From: Ecdyonurus torrentis
Lineage: Eukaryota; Arthropoda; Insecta; Ephemeroptera; Heptageniidae
Direction of reading: 5' to 3'
Assembly: GCA_949318235.1 (NCBI GenBank)
Contig: OX439127.1
Location: 1,405,261 to 1,469,260 of the forward strand
Length of the DNA stretch: 64,000 nucleotides
Within the stretch, counting starts at the first letter, position 1. Every line of letters begins with the position of its first letter. The translations under genes and the position numbers were made by a program. Below the pieces are notes generated by a model that saw only the letters and a list, made by a program, of their open reading frames with translations, did no database searches and was not told where the DNA came from. Shown one piece after another: positions 1 through 13,215 of this stretch.

Positions 1-1010
1 TATTTTGTGTATAATACGTCTCTAGAACTAGGGCCTTTGCTAAATAACATGCGGGTAAATGGACAAAACTGTAAATTTTATATGTATTTTTTGCAAAGTT
101 ACCAGTCTTATGTAAAATGCAGCGCTTTTAAAGATAACGTTTGTATCAAAACTGTAATTGCAAAATTAAAGGGCCCAGGGAGTCCTTATTAGGGTTCCTT
201 TTGCATTATGTAGCATTATTCATATAAATAAATTAAAAAAGTTTTTCAGTGTTGCTGACGTCAAAATTAACCTACAATATAACCCCATTCTAGACGCACC
301 GAAAAATAACAAAGCTTTCTTTAGCTTATATAGAAATGGTTTTATTATTTGATACTCTTTACCATCGTGTAGAGCAATCAATTTACAACTTTTCTGATGT
401 AATACATTATGTATTTTTTAATCTGGCTGTACTCTAAAACAAAAATTAGCAAATATTAGCCCCATTTTTGGGCCTAATTTTTGGCCCCAAATATTTATCC
501 AATTTTTATACTGTGGGTAAAAGAAGATATGAAATATTGTGTGCTAAAAATTATTTCCTGTCGTCGATTTTTTATTTTCATTACTTTTTGAGTTGTTGGG
601 CGTTTTCTGTAAAAGTTGCAAAAATTACTTGATTTTTCTGCTAGTTTGTAGCCTTTTGCTGCTAACATTGACAATATGTAGAGTAGCCGCGTAAAACCGA
701 TTTAAAAAGGTACCAGCGATTGCATTTTTTTTAAGGTAATGCCATTCTACATATAAATTTTTCAATATCATTTCAAATTCTTTTATGGTTTAAAAATTGC
801 CTGTAAAATTTTTTAATTTATGTATATGAATTAGCTACATTATGCTACATTATGCAAAAGGGACCCCAATCAGGACCCCTTGGGCTCTTCAATTTTTTAA
901 TTATAGTTTTGATACAAACTTTATGTTATAAAGCGCTGCATTTTACATTTTAAGACTGGTAACTGTAAAAAAAAAATACATTTGGACGCCAATAACTCGC
1001 AAGATTTTTA
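1..1010. repeat. Palindromic repeat, left end probably outside window
   Basis: Bases ~60-235 and ~820-990 are inverted copies of each other. Both contain the block AAAATGCAGCGCTTT, a TTTGTATCAAAACT block and a block reading TTTTGCATWATGTAGCAT on one strand. The spacer (~240-820) has no coding signal. The left arm runs to the window edge, so the true end cannot be placed. Probably a foldback-type non-autonomous element. The short ORFs here are arm translations, not genes. Confidence 0.6.
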
Positions 1011-1378
1011 TTGCAGATATATGTTATGCACACCAATCGATTGGATATTATTTTTTACCTAACTCTATGTATATATTATGTGTTACAAAAATATTTCAAA
1101 TTTCTATTGAGCGTATTGTTGTCAAAAATACAGGTCGGGCCTACTTTAAGGGCCTCTGGGTCCCAGAGTTTTAATTTTAGATATATGACATAACCCTCCA
1201 GGATTACGCATAAAAAAAGTGTATCTTGCTTAAAAATAATTTCAAAAGTTTGAAATTTTGCACCCCTGCAAGTATCAAGAAAATGTACCAAAAAAATTAT
1301 CTCATCCAACAACAACGTTGATCTTTAAAAGTTTTCAATAATAATTTAGGTAGTTCCAAAATATTGTATTAAAATTAA

Positions 1379-1688
1379 AGGCGTAGAACAACTTGATAAA
1401 ATAGTTGTGTAATATGGTAACAAGCCTGAAAATTAACGTTGATTTGTCTGGATTCGTTGATTTCTTTTTAATTTTCCATTCACAAAATTGCACGGACGGT
1501 CCATGACGTCACAGCTCACCTGGTCTACGAGCGCAAATAACAAAGAGAGTTGTTATTTCAACGACCTGCAGCATTATTTTGTGAATGCAAAATAAATAAG
1601 GAGTCAATGACTCTAGCCAAATTAACGTTGATTTTTAAGTTTGTTAGGATATTACGCAACTTTTTTTTACTAGAGGTGTTCTATATTT
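1379..1688. mobile_element. TTAA-flanked MITE (AGGCGTAGAAC family)
   Basis: Starts AGGCGTAGAACAACTTG directly after TTAA (1375-1378) and ends with AGGTGTTCTAT near TTAA (1689-1692). Inside are a TGACGTCA palindrome, paired CATTCACAAAAT/ATTTTGTGAATG blocks and paired AACGTTGATTT blocks. A second copy with the same ends and core lies at 7330-7634. TTAA target duplication is known for piggyBac and Kolobok; the terminal AGG does not look like piggyBac CCY, so Kolobok-type mobilisation is my inference. Confidence 0.7.
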
Positions 1689-1990
1689 TTAAGTTATATA
1701 ACACCATTGTACAACAATAATAAAAAGAAAAAAAATATAGTCATTTAATTAAAATAAGCAACTTCACATAATCAGGATAAGGCACTGGCAAAAGGGTTAT
1801 TAGGTCGACCACTTACAAAGGTTATCATAAGTTGTATGTTAATCCTAACATGTATTTTGGCTTACCAAAGGCATTTTTAAGAATTCAAGCAGAACAAAAA
1901 CGGCAAAAACTTCTGAGACAACAATCGGGTAGTCCGTTACTAAAACACAATACATTGATAATTTAGTTTTTTAAATTTTTCTTGACGTGT

Positions 1991-2330
1991 TACTATGGGG
2001 TAAATGACATGACTTTTTAAAAGTTAGATATTGGAATAAAGTCCTCAAATATGTATTAATTACGTCATTTATTTTTTCTGTAGCCCCGAAAAACTCGCGA
2101 TAATCCTATAAGGTAGGCATCCTTCACCGTAGCTTTCTATTGTTGTTATTTTCACTCTGACGTCAGAGATGCCACATAACAATAGAAAACAACGGCACGG
2201 GTTGCCTATTTTACAAGAATATCGCCACTTCACGGGGCTACGGAAGAGTTAGGGGCGTAATAAATGCATATATGGGGACTTTATACCAATATCTAACTTT
2301 TAAGAAGGCATGCTACTTACCCAATAGTAT
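1991..2330. mobile_element. Palindromic MITE (TACTATGGGGTAA ends)
   Basis: Near-complete palindrome of ~340 bp. The left arm TACTATGGGGTAAATGACAT matches the reverse complement of the right end, ATGCTACTTACCCAATAGTA. Further matching blocks are AAAAGTTAGATATTGG, a GTAGCCCCG block and TTTCTATTGTT. The centre contains a CTGACGTCAGAG palindrome. No ORF. The target duplication is unclear. Confidence 0.7.
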
Positions 2331-3347
2331 TACTTTAAAAATTTGAATCGGATGCATATAAATTACAGATATTTTTGAATTCCTTGAATTCTAAGGAAGA
2401 TTATAGTGAATATATTAAAATTTTATTGCACTTTTATTAAAGTTAAAGAGCAATATAAAATGCATTTTATTAAACAAAATTGCATAAATAATAGTTTGCC
2501 AAAAAAAATTCACAGCGCAGCGTATAGCTAAATACAAATTAACTTATTAATTTCATAATTTCAATAAATTATATACCTTTTATTTTCAGCTTGAAAACTA
2601 AGGAACATGGCTATTTTATTTGTTTTATGTGTTGCGATTCAAGTTTTTGAGATAACTGGGAAAAACTAAATCTATTCGATTTTCAATGCTATTAAATTAT
2701 GGAGTAAACAATTTCGTTGGACTACAAAATTTGATTTAGTAGTCTTTTAGTAGTCTGCGTGTCTTTTTAAGGATAAATTGGCTTACCATGTTAAATTGAA
2801 GGTTTTAAAATTCAAATTTATCGCTTCAGAATTGTTAAAACACATTATTCCCTTATTGTACTGGCGGTACAGATATGTACCAAACAAAGAACTTTCCTTG
2901 TTTTTTCAAATTTACTAAATGTGTTTTATATTTTGTCATCAATTCAAATAGTTTCCTTAGATGATAAAAGATGGAGTTGTGTTATATTCTTTAAGAATTT
3001 TTAGGTTTCTCTCCAAAATAAATGAAAAAGAAAAGTGTTTTTTTTATGCCATGGCTGGGATGCAAGTTAAGGTTTTGTTTTATAATAAAACAAATGTAAA
3101 CCGACTACTGAATATTTAAACTACATTAGTGTAAGAGGAAGTTAAAATACAATTTTAGTAAAATATTTTGTAAAAAGATATTTATAAATTACTTTATATT
3201 GCGGATGTAAATTTTATCGCTAGTGCTGCCGCTACAGACCACATTTAAAAATATTTTTGTATAGCATATTATAACATTTTGTTTTATAATAAAATTTTAT
3301 GATCTATATTTTTTAATCTAAGATTAATTTATTTTTTACTTAATATT

Positions 3348-5410
3348 TTGTTCAGGAAACTCTCTCTTGTGGAAATTCTGGAGGAAATTGAAGCTTATCC
3401 GGAAGAAATATTGGAAGTTTTTGTGGAACCGCCAGACGCTGGCGTTGTAACTGATGATGACTACGCGGACGAAAATGGTGACCTTGGAGGTCTGGCTGAT
3501 AACTTAAGTAAAAAGCTATTAGCAGCTCCTGCTAAAGTTGTTTATGCTGGAGGACATCGTGAGTACGATGATGATGATGAAGATATGGTGCCATCAAATG
3601 AGGATACTACTCCAAGTTCTCCAAGCAGGATCATTGATAACGATAGAGACCCTCTGCAGATAAATTAACCTGGTCTATCAATGCCTTTACATCACCAAGA
3701 AAATGCAAAAGCAAAGAAAAAAAAACTAACCACTTCAAAAAAAATTAAACAAATAAGAAAAATAATATTCTAAAATGAAAAAACAAAAAAACTAAAACGG
3801 AGTAAATCAAAACCAATTAAATCTACTTTTCTGCCTTTCCCTGATACAAACTTTGATAAGTACAGAATCTTCACTCCAATACAATTATTCGAGTTATTTA
3901 TTGTTGATTAAATTGTGCACTTTTTATTGACTCAAACAACACTATATGTATAATATCTAGACCCAATAAAGAACTATTATTATTATTATTATGCTTTATT
4001 TTTAATTCAACCAGACTTGAAAATTACTCACAGGGAAATGAAAGTGTTCATCTCCATTCTTTTCGTTAGTGGCTATAATGTTTTGCCATCAAGAAAGGAC
4101 GAATAGGATACTTGAAATGATATGAACAGCAATTTAGTTTCATCCAACATGCACCGAGATTTTTTTATGGTGATTATAAATTATCTCCACTGTTGTGACA
4201 GTAATTTTCCAGACCTACAGGATAAAATGTGGAAGCTACGGCATTTCATAAAAACGTTCAAAATAATTGCCTCAAGTACTTCATACCGCAATTTATCTTA
4301 TGATAAAGCTATGATTGCATATTATGAAAAACATGGTTGCAAGCACTTTATTAGAGTCAAATCCATCAGATTTAAAAACAAACTTTGATGTTTGACATTA
4401 TATGATGCATATCTTGTAAGTTTTGATGTGTATCAAGGTAAATTGCCTGATAACTCACCTGAATATGGAGAAAGTTTTGACAAGTGTGCTGCGCCACTTT
4501 TCAAGTTTTTGAAAATTTCCAAGAAAGGGCGTCAAAACTATCTTTTACACTGTACTTTGAAAATTTGTTTTTGAGTGTTCATTATTGATGTACTTAAAAG
4601 AAAAGGCTTCGGCGCCACAGGAACAGCTCGTTACATTAGACTACCAACTTGTCTACCATTAACTGCACGATTAAAAAAAGAGAGGAAATATACATTGTCT
4701 GTGACGAGCAAAATATTAGTATCACTCCATGGATAGACAACTCTTGTGTCACACTAGTTTCAACAGAGCATGGTATCACCCCACATACAACAGTGGGAGG
4801 ATGGTCTCAAGACAAGAAAAACCACGTCATGATTCCCAAACCTGCAAGAGTTAGTTATTATGTATGTACTTTTATTTTTATTAATAATAAAAAAAAATAC
4901 AAAAGATATATAGGGGGATTGGACTGAATGGATGAAATCATCAGCATGTACATGATTTCTATCAAAAGCAAGAAGTGGTGGTGGAGCATCTTTACATGGC
5001 TACTTGATGCTTCGATGCATAATGCGTGGTACCTTGCTCGTAAATGTGGACCAAATTATTCACAAAAAACCTTTAGAAGGTCAGTCTGCAGAGAATAATT
5101 GGAAAATTTTGGTTAGCAACCTACAACAAAAGGTGGTCCTTCCATGAATGATGCGTTTATAGTTTTATCATACTATGTGAGGTGAGAATATTTACAACAG
5201 TAGCTTATGTATTTTTATGTGTGATCATACAAAATATATTTTCAATTTTTTTTAGTTTTGACAGTAGAGGTCACCTTGTCAGGGGTACAAGTAATAGTGC
5301 ACGCCACCGGTGAGCTGCAGACGCATGCAAAAGTCGTTTGCAAACTGAGTGCATGAAGTGCAACTTAAGACCATGCATTCCCCATTTTGCCTCTTATCAC
5401 ACACAATAAA
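3348..5410 (+). pseudogene. piggyBac transposase relic (PGBD-like)
   Basis: The relic spans several frames. The first piece (3348-3665, 106 residues) has the acidic N-terminus typical of PGBD proteins (LEEIEAYPEEI, VEPPDAGVVTDDDYADENGD). After a lysine-rich linker come FTPIQLFELF (~3870), ILFVSGYNVLPSRKDE (~4055) and the core LSYDKAMIAYYEKHGCKHFI (~4293), whose D is the expected first catalytic aspartate. DAYLVSFDVYQGK follows, then GFGATGTAR (~4606), GGLD.MDEIISMY (~4913, third aspartate kept) and KKWWWSIFTWLLDASMHNAW (~4971). A cysteine/histidine segment CMKCNLRPCIPHFASYHT (~5352) matches the C-terminal zinc-binding region. The position of the second aspartate (usual DNFFTS motif) is lost. 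Many stops and frameshifts: dead gene. Family assignment is from remembered motifs and is firm. Confidence 0.88.
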
Positions 5411-6310
<900 letters not shown>

Positions 6311-6477
6311 TGTTTGACTTTATTTGCATTTATATGATTCGTCTCAGATGGTGTTATAGTGCTAGATAAATATTTTCAAATATTTATATATTATACTTTT
6401 ATACAAATATCGCCATCTCGTGGAGTTCTGATCTACACTATGTGTAGTGAAGAAAAACTATATCATTTGAAGTAAGC

Positions 6478-6478
<1 letters not shown>

Positions 6479-6504
<26 letters not shown>
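6479..6504. repeat. Short (TA)n tract
   Basis: Pure TA, 26 bp. Together with the tract ending at 6232 it brackets the SINE-containing 246-bp segment. Confidence 0.95.
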
Positions 6505-6508
<4 letters not shown>

Positions 6509-6716
6509 AACGCTCAAAAGCAACTTTAACAAAAAATGTCTAATATTTTAACATATACCTATACCTAAATAGCAGCAATTATTTGGTCAGTCTCTGATTT
6601 CTAATCTACTTTCCTCAAACGAAATTGCAGCTGCGGGTTTATGATGTCACAGCTTGCTTGTTTCGACGCACGCCTTAAATTTTTTCTTCGAGATAAATAA
6701 ATAAATTTTAAATTAA

Positions 6717-6905
6717 AGGCAACGAAAACATAAAGTCATTTGCATTTTCATAACTTAACACTTGATGGGACTTACATAAACAACATTAATTAGTCTCAAA
6801 ACCCAACTGTAGCGCCGTAGCAGTGATCAGAAAATTTTGCTTAATGCAACACACACAATTCTGTTAAAACTTGAAAAACATGTTGTTTCAATGTTTTCTA
6901 TGCCT
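6717..6905. mobile_element. Short TTAA-flanked MITE (AGGCAACGAAAACAT ends)
   Basis: Starts AGGCAACGAAAACAT after TTAA (6713-6716) and ends ATGTTTTCTATGCCT before TTAA (6906-6909). Internal GATGGGACTTACATAAA and GTAGCAGTGATCAGAAAAT match the interior of the MITE cluster at 62609-63722, so it is a diverged, shorter family member. Confidence 0.75.
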
Positions 6906-7329
6906 TTAAGTCACACGATTAAAAGATTTATTAAAAAATGTTTAAACATATAAACTTATTATAAATTAAAATAATCTGCCGTTATAATATTATTCCTTTT
7001 AAATTCCTATATTTAAAGAAATTTTGCAACTTGCTTTACAGCTATGCAATACAGGTTGCAAACATTACAGGGACTTCTTAAATATATATATTTTTTTTTT
7101 GGATTTGGGCAATTAGGCCTTTTTTAATTTGAATTCAAATGTGCATTAATATTATTATAATTTAAATCAAAATAATTAATAATAATAATAATAATAACTA
7201 ATAATAATATTACTATTAATTAGTTATAATATTAAACTTAAATAAAATTAGTTCAAGTTTAATGTTTACATTTAATAAGAAACACTACTAGCTGAGCCTG
7301 AATATTGGTTTAATTTTGCTATCTTTTAA

Positions 7330-7634
7330 AGGCGTAGAACACCTGGAACTAAAAGTTAAATTATCCTGAAAATAAACCTGAAAATAAACGTTTATTTGAC
7401 CAAAGTTATTAACTTTTAATTTGTTTTCCATTCACAAAATGCTTATGCCGGTCACTGACGTCACAATTCACTTGTTTTACGAGCGCAAAAACTGGACGAG
7501 CTTCGACGTCAGTGACCGGAAGTGGCATTTTGTGAAAAAAAAAATCAGAAATCAATGACTCTGGCCAAATCAACGTTTATTTTCTGGTTTGTTAGTATAT
7601 TACACAAATTTTCTGTTCAAGGTGTTCTATGCCT
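7330..7634. mobile_element. TTAA-flanked MITE (AGGCGTAGAAC family)
   Basis: Begins AGGCGTAGAACACCTGG after TTAA (7326-7329) and ends AGGTGTTCTATGCCT before TTAA (7635-7638): exact target duplication. Palindromic inside, with CCGGTCACTGACGTCA facing GACGTCAGTGACCGG. Same family as 1379-1688. Confidence 0.85.
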
Positions 7635-7740
7635 TTAATATGTAATAATTTGAGCAAAATTAAAATATATTTATTTTTATTGAGTGCAAAATTACATTGT
7701 ATAAGATAGGCTTTAAATATATTAAATCAACTATGAGCTT

Positions 7741-7780
7741 GCACACACACACACACACACATACACACAAACATACTCAC
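7741..7780. repeat. (CA)n microsatellite, interrupted
   Basis: CACACA repeats with a few substitutions. The overlapping ORF (His-Thr repeat) is not a gene. Confidence 0.95.
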
Positions 7781-7919
7781 AAATTGCTAATAAAAAATTA
7801 TTTCCTTCATTTTGTAGGTGAACCCAGATTTCGAGCAAATGACGGAGTTCTGCCTAAATTTCATTTTCCTTCTAAAGTTAAGTAATAGTTCAGCAAAATT
7901 ATTTATTTAAATTTAGCTT

Positions 7920-9310
7920 CTAGGAAAATGTCTAACATGCATGAACACAACTATTAGCAAAAAACACTTACTGCAATTAACTCAGAATTTATTGTACATG
8001 AAGAAGTGTGTGATATACACAATGAAACTCTAAATGATCAGAATTACATTACTACTGATGATGAAGAAAATATAAGTTCTGCAATCATAAATGTCAACTC
8101 ATAGATGGCGAAGACCTAAGAAATGTAGACTAAAATTTCTTTGACCACGACTATTGCGAAATTTCTAGTTTAGAATTAAGCAAGATATCCCCTCATTGTA
8201 ATGCATCTCAAGAAAAGATTTCAGCATATTAATGTAATGAAGACTTTATTTTAGAACATCAAAACTTTAGGAAAATAAAGACCTAGTTTCAGGACATGGA
8301 GACCTAACTTCAAATCACAAAAGCTTTGTTGCAGAACTGTTTTCATAGCAAGAAGACTCAGTCTTAAAACAAGTACTAAAGTGTCAGTATAATAGTAAAT
8401 ACATAGTGCCTGCTACTGAATTTACATTCTTCATCAGTGAATATGTTTGGACATCCTTGTTACCGCAAGAGGACATAGACTTATTCTTGAAGATACAAGA
8501 GGATAATCTTTACTTCAAGAACATGTAACCAGGTTCAATCCTGGAAAATTTTACTATACCAAGAAGACTACACATTAAAGGAAAAGCAAGATATGAAATT
8601 GCACGAGCTTTGAAATACACCACACCATTAATTTTTTAACAACAAATGTTTAATAAACAATGCCTTGAAGTTGTGGAATTTGGTAACTTAAATAGAAGGC
8701 CCTCTTTGAATGTCATTAGATAAATTTCCAGTCAGCAGTTACAACACGACGACCCATCAATTAAGGAAATACTAGATTTACATGGTACAATTCTGGAATT
8801 ATACAAGAAATATCCAGAATTAAACACACCAAATCTGCCTGGTTACATACAATACATGTGCATATTTCCTTTCCAGCTTGTTCTATACACTGATAAGCAG
8901 CTAGATCACCTATACCTATTGAGTTCAAAAACTAATGCTCCACTATCACTTTACCATAGTTTGACCATAAATCTAAAGATGAATGCAAAAAAGCATGGCC
9001 ATGAAGAATTGGAAACCAATGAAGGTAATCTACAAGCAAAACCATTTTATCTACCACAGTTAATAGTGTATGTCTTAGAGGATCTTCTAGCTGTGTTTCC
9101 ACTGTGGTCTAGTGGCATGCTTAATTCCATAGGAAAAATCAAAGAAAAATATAGTCATGTTGAAAACTGTTTTAAGATATTGAAACATTTTTTGTAAGAA
9201 TCTAAGGTTAGGAAGAAAGCAGCTAGATTTGTAAGATACATGATCACACATGTACTTCTGCTATTGAAAGGGAGTAAAATTACAGATCGAATTATATTTC
9301 CACAAAATGA
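7920..9310 (+). pseudogene. Transposase-like relic upstream of Ulp1 domain
   Basis: Stops interrupt a protein readable in one main frame from ~8396: FTFFISEYVWTSLLPQEDID, IKGKARYEIARALKYTTP (~8576), VVEFGNLNRRPSLNVIR (~8670) and an open stretch 8856-9195 (PFQLVLYTDKQLDHLYLL, FYLPQLIVYVLEDLLAVFPL, SSGMLNSIGKIKEKYSHVEN), followed by AARFVRYMITHVLLLLKG (~9219). The order (KGK/R..IA, GN..RPS, a p.F.v.LYT..QL strand, an acidic S..ML.AI helix, then an R..IxH helix) resembles DDE transposase-like proteins I have seen in insect genomes fused to a Ulp1 protease. I infer it is the N-terminal part of the same gene as 9561-10641. Superfamily (MULE/NOF-like or Kolobok-like) is not resolved. Dead copy. Confidence 0.6.
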
Positions 9311-9560
9311 AATGAGATATAAACTGAAAGATATTTGAACTTAGAAAAATAATACGTCGCAATACAACAAAAAGAAGTAAAAGACAGCTCTGCCAAATTG
9401 CTGCAGAGGAAGGAAAGATTGTCTCTTTTGCATTCCTAATAAAATAGAGAACTTATCCTCTAATACCCTTACAAAAAGGCAGCTTAAAGAGACTCATCGC
9501 TTCCAACACAGAGGATTAGCAAAAATGCCAATAGAAGAAGAGCATGCCAGTCTTTAAAAG

Positions 9561-10641
9561 ATGATGAAAAAAATAGCTGTTAAGATAAAAATTCTCAAGA
9601 CTTCACAGCTACCTAAAGAATCATTAAAAAACAGTGAGCTTAAGAGAAAAATCATAAAGAAAAAAACTACAAGAAATACTAAAATGGCCTCTGTTATGTT
9701 ATCAATACCATGCAACATGAAACCATTCAAACAGCTCCTGGGCAACCTTCCATCTATCAAAACAACTTCTTATATAACACGGCATAATCTGGCTCAAAAT
9801 GATTGCACCAGAAACAACCCAAAAACAAATTAGCTACAGTACATACTAGCTTAGGTTGCACTGTGGAAGTCTCAAACTTGTTGAGTCATTATCACACTAC
9901 ATTTCCATGGTTGGGTGATCATGTAAATATTATAAATGGGATAAATGTTAATCTAAAAATGTTGAATGAAGACTTGCTACCAGGGAAAATGCTTAGTGAA
10001 GAACCAATAAATGCATTCTTAGCAGCGAATGCAGCTAATGCTAACTCGTTATATAATAAAAAAAAATTGTTGCCATACCTACTGCAGAGAGCGTATACTG
10101 CTGCAAACTTCCGTTCTATATGGTTACATGGAATCCCAGTGATGTTGAAAAGGAATGTTTTATTATTCACAATCCACAAAAAGGTACCCGAGCACTGGCT
10201 TCTTGTTGTGGTAGATACCAGGAACAAAAAGTGTCAGGAAATATGATTTTAATGGTAGTTAATATATTGTTTTTTGCTAGCAAACTGTATAATGAGAATA
10301 ACTTTGATATCTCTGAATGGTCATTCCAAAATCCAACTAAACTTCTGGGGCAAAACAATGGAGTTGTTTGTGGAGCGCATGTATGCTTTTGGGCATACCT
10401 TATATGTAAATGAATAGAAGATAGCTATACAAATGAAAATATGAAACTTGTTAGGAATTATATTGCTAATACCATCTGTACATACACTATGAAAAGTTCT
10501 AACTATAAAGTACTGAATGAATACATAACAAACATAGGTATAGATAAAACACCATCTCCACATATTTTAAGCGCAATAAAAGTATTAGAAAAATATATTT
10601 CTACAGCTAAACTTATAAAATATTTAGAACATTTGATTTGA
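9561..10641 (+). pseudogene. Ulp1-like (C48) cysteine protease domain, transposon-encoded
   Basis: A lysine-rich linker (9561-9830) leads into 9803-10243, which ends with KKVPEHWLLVVVDTRNK; the His and Asp are in the right places for a C48 protease. A frameshift near 10246 moves to the next frame, where LLGQNNGVVCGAHVCFWAY supplies the Gln and catalytic Cys (codon at 10369). After one TGA the same frame continues 10441-10641 and ends normally. All catalytic residues are thus still recognisable across the break. Ulp1/SENP proteases remove SUMO; fusions or neighbours of transposases are known in several DNA transposon groups. The gene is broken and likely part of the element starting near 7920. 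Confidence 0.72.
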
Positions 10642-11011
10642 TAATTGTTTACTGTATACAATTTCGACTACTTATATGCACCCCTACCTTTAAAACAATC
10701 CTTTCATATTTTTTAATTTGTTTTAATAAAATATTTAATGTATTTGTTATACTTTGTGAGCGTGTGTATATAATATACGTTAAGTTGACCTAAGAACGTA
10801 TGTGCACGATCACCACACATAAGTGCAAATCATGATACATGTTGCCTCAAATTTTTATGATTTTTTCACAATTAACTTTAAAGTTATGGTGAGTTACTTT
10901 TATGTACGAGTATATAGGTCTATGTAAAATTATGAAATACACACGCACACACACCTTTTGCTGCCATATTCAAAAAAACCCTTTGGCAGTGGCTACATCT
11001 ATATGTCGGAC
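10642..11011. other. AT-rich spacer, nothing recognised
   Basis: Contains an AATAAA at ~10725 that could have served the upstream relic, and a short ACACACGCACAC tract near 10940. No other signal. Confidence 0.5.
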
Positions 11012-11263
11012 TTGTTGCGAAAAAAAGGCCTAACTCATATTTTGTCAGTGGAAGAAAAGGCCTAAGTCGTTTTTTTTTCAGTGAAGCATAAGGCCTATCT
11101 CGTGTACCATCTTCATAAAGTTTGGGAACGAGATAGGCTTTTCTTGTTCCCGAACATTATGAAGATGGCACTTGAGATGAGCCTTTTGCTTCCACTGACA
11201 AAAAATGATTTAGGCATTTTGCTTCTACTGACAACTTACGAGATAGGCCTTTTTTTCGCAATG
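11012..11263. mobile_element. Small foldback element with subrepeated arms
   Basis: A 250-bp palindrome. The left end TTGTTGCGAAAAAAAGGCC faces GGCCTTTTTTTCGCAATG. Arms consist of ~33-bp units, each with AAGGCCTAACTC or a variant, a T-run and TCAGTGGAAG. The centre is a hairpin: GTACCATCTTCATAA faces TTATGAAGATGGCAC, and GGGAACGAG faces TTGTTCCC. No coding capacity. Unit length and lead-in match the foldback at 12116-13215. Confidence 0.8.
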
Positions 11264-12115
11264 TGTGTGTGTGTTTAACTTAATCAATTAGACAATAATA
11301 GATAGTGAATAAGGTTATGCGATTGATGACCTATTTAATGCACTTGAAGGCGATACTTGAGTCAAAATGAGTTATTTTCCTCTGCCGCCTATGCTATTGA
11401 GTGATCCTATATGGCGGTGACTTTATTATGAATGCATACACCCTATTGCTTTTAAATTGTAAATCAAAGAGTTGCGAAAGTAGGTTTAGTAAGAAAATAA
11501 ACAAACTCTCAGATCAGTAATATTGTAACAAAATGCTAGCAGCTAGACGACTTTTGTGTTCCTGTCTCATTTTAACATAAAGCTTTTTTAGGGGGCAAAA
11601 TGCATCAGATATAATTCAAATTAGAATTATTTCTCCAGGCTGACATTTTAACTTTGGCTTGCTGAGCTTTAAATATTTTATTAGTTGTTATAATTATTCA
11701 GATTTGGTTCAAAAAATTGTTTCTCTAATTTACTTCAACTCCAGGAAAACAAATGTTTTGAGGTGCAGAAAGCTTCAGTAAAAATGTCAGTTCGTAAAAA
11801 TTATTCTATGGTTATAGTTGCTGAATTGCACCCATTAAAAAGCATGTCAAATTAGGACAAGAACACAAAGTCATTTGCTAGTAACTTAATTAATATTATT
11901 GAGCTGTCAGTTTGTTTATTTTATCATTAAACTAAATTTTGCAAGCCTTATATTGGAATGTAATATTACATTAAGTAAAAATCTGTACCAACGTGGATTA
12001 AAAATAATGTTAAAATATAATTTCTCATCTATAAAAATAAAAACTATAATAAAAAATAATTATATATTGTATTGAAAGAAAGTTTAATAGCTTATAAATC
12101 ATCACTTTTGTAAAT

Positions 12116-13215
12116 CATATATCGATCTTGTCGCGAAAAAAAAGTGTAACTCGTATTTTGTCAGGCGAAGCAAAATGTGTAAGTCGTTTTTTGTCACGCT
12201 AAGCAAAATGTGTAACTCGTATTTTGTCACGCGTAGCAAAATGTCTATCTCGTTTTTTATCACGCGAAGCAAAATGTGTAACTCCACTTTTTGACAAAAA
12301 TGATTTTTTTAATGTTTTGAATTCTTTGAATTATGTACTTCCTTGAGTTCATTTTTTATTGTTTGAATCGATTTATTTATTAAGTTATTGTTTATTTCTT
12401 ATCGCTTCTCTTGGTCAGTCTTAAAACGCATATTTAGTTATAAATTTAATCGCTAGGTGGCACTTTTTTTATTTAAAAAATAATAGTTTTAAAAGAGAAG
12501 TACCAATGTTACAGAGTTTTAAAACTTATAACTAACTAATTTTATTGCCCTAATAATTTCAAATTGTTTACTTATGAGCTGTATTCTATGTTTCTAAAAT
12601 TATTAATTATTGAAAACAAGGAGCCTGTATTTTCAATAATGACGTGATACATTTTTAAGAATTATGTAACCATAATTTTATTTTAGTTGTTTCTTTGTAC
12701 AGTTGGTGTGCAAATTTTTCGAAAAACACGTGGGCGTGTTAGTGTGGATATGATTACGTAAAATTAAGAACAATGATAAGAATAAGCCTATTTTTATTTA
12801 AATTTATGACATTAAAAATTTTTTTTTTTAAATAATGCACTTTTTAGCTTACCTAGTATAAAGTTTTAATAAAAGAAAAGCAATATTATTCATAAATCAT
12901 GCATTTTGTTTGCTATAATAATATCTTGTAAAAATTTTGTTTGGAAAATTAATTAAGCATAAAAAATTAGGTTATTTAATATTTAAAATAATATTATATA
13001 TAATATTTTTTTACAAACGCTTCTCCTGTAAAATTTCTTATTTACGACTTACACATTTTGCTACGCGTGACAAAAAACGACTTACACATTTTGCTACGCG
13101 TGACAAAATACGAGATACACATTTTGCTTAGCGTGACAAAAAACGACTTACACATTTTGCTTCACCTGACAAAATACGAGTTACACATTTTTTTCGCAGC
13201 ATTATCGATATTGCA
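12116..13215. mobile_element. Foldback element with minisatellite arms
   Basis: The left arm (12116-12297) and right arm (13037-13215) are inverted copies built from about 4.5 tandem units of ~33 bp (AAAATGTGTAACTCG, T-run, TTGTCACGCGWAGC). Lead-in ATATCGATCTTGTCGCG is mirrored by CGCAGCATTATCGATAT. Unit variants keep their order in both arms (GCGAAGC or GTGAAGC, then GCTAAGC, then GCGTAGC), so the arms are true inverted copies and not independent expansions. The ~740-bp loop has no ORF. The architecture matches Drosophila FB-type foldback elements by analogy. Confidence 0.85.

Noticed and set aside
3974..3992. (ATT)n as a LINE tail inserted in the piggyBac gene
   Set aside because: piggyBac coding motifs continue in register on both sides, so it is local expansion within the relic rather than an insertion.
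8525..8545. tRNA T-arm (CCAGGTTCAATCCTGG)
   Set aside because: There is no A box, acceptor stem or anticodon arm at a suitable distance; it lies in the relic transposase-like gene.
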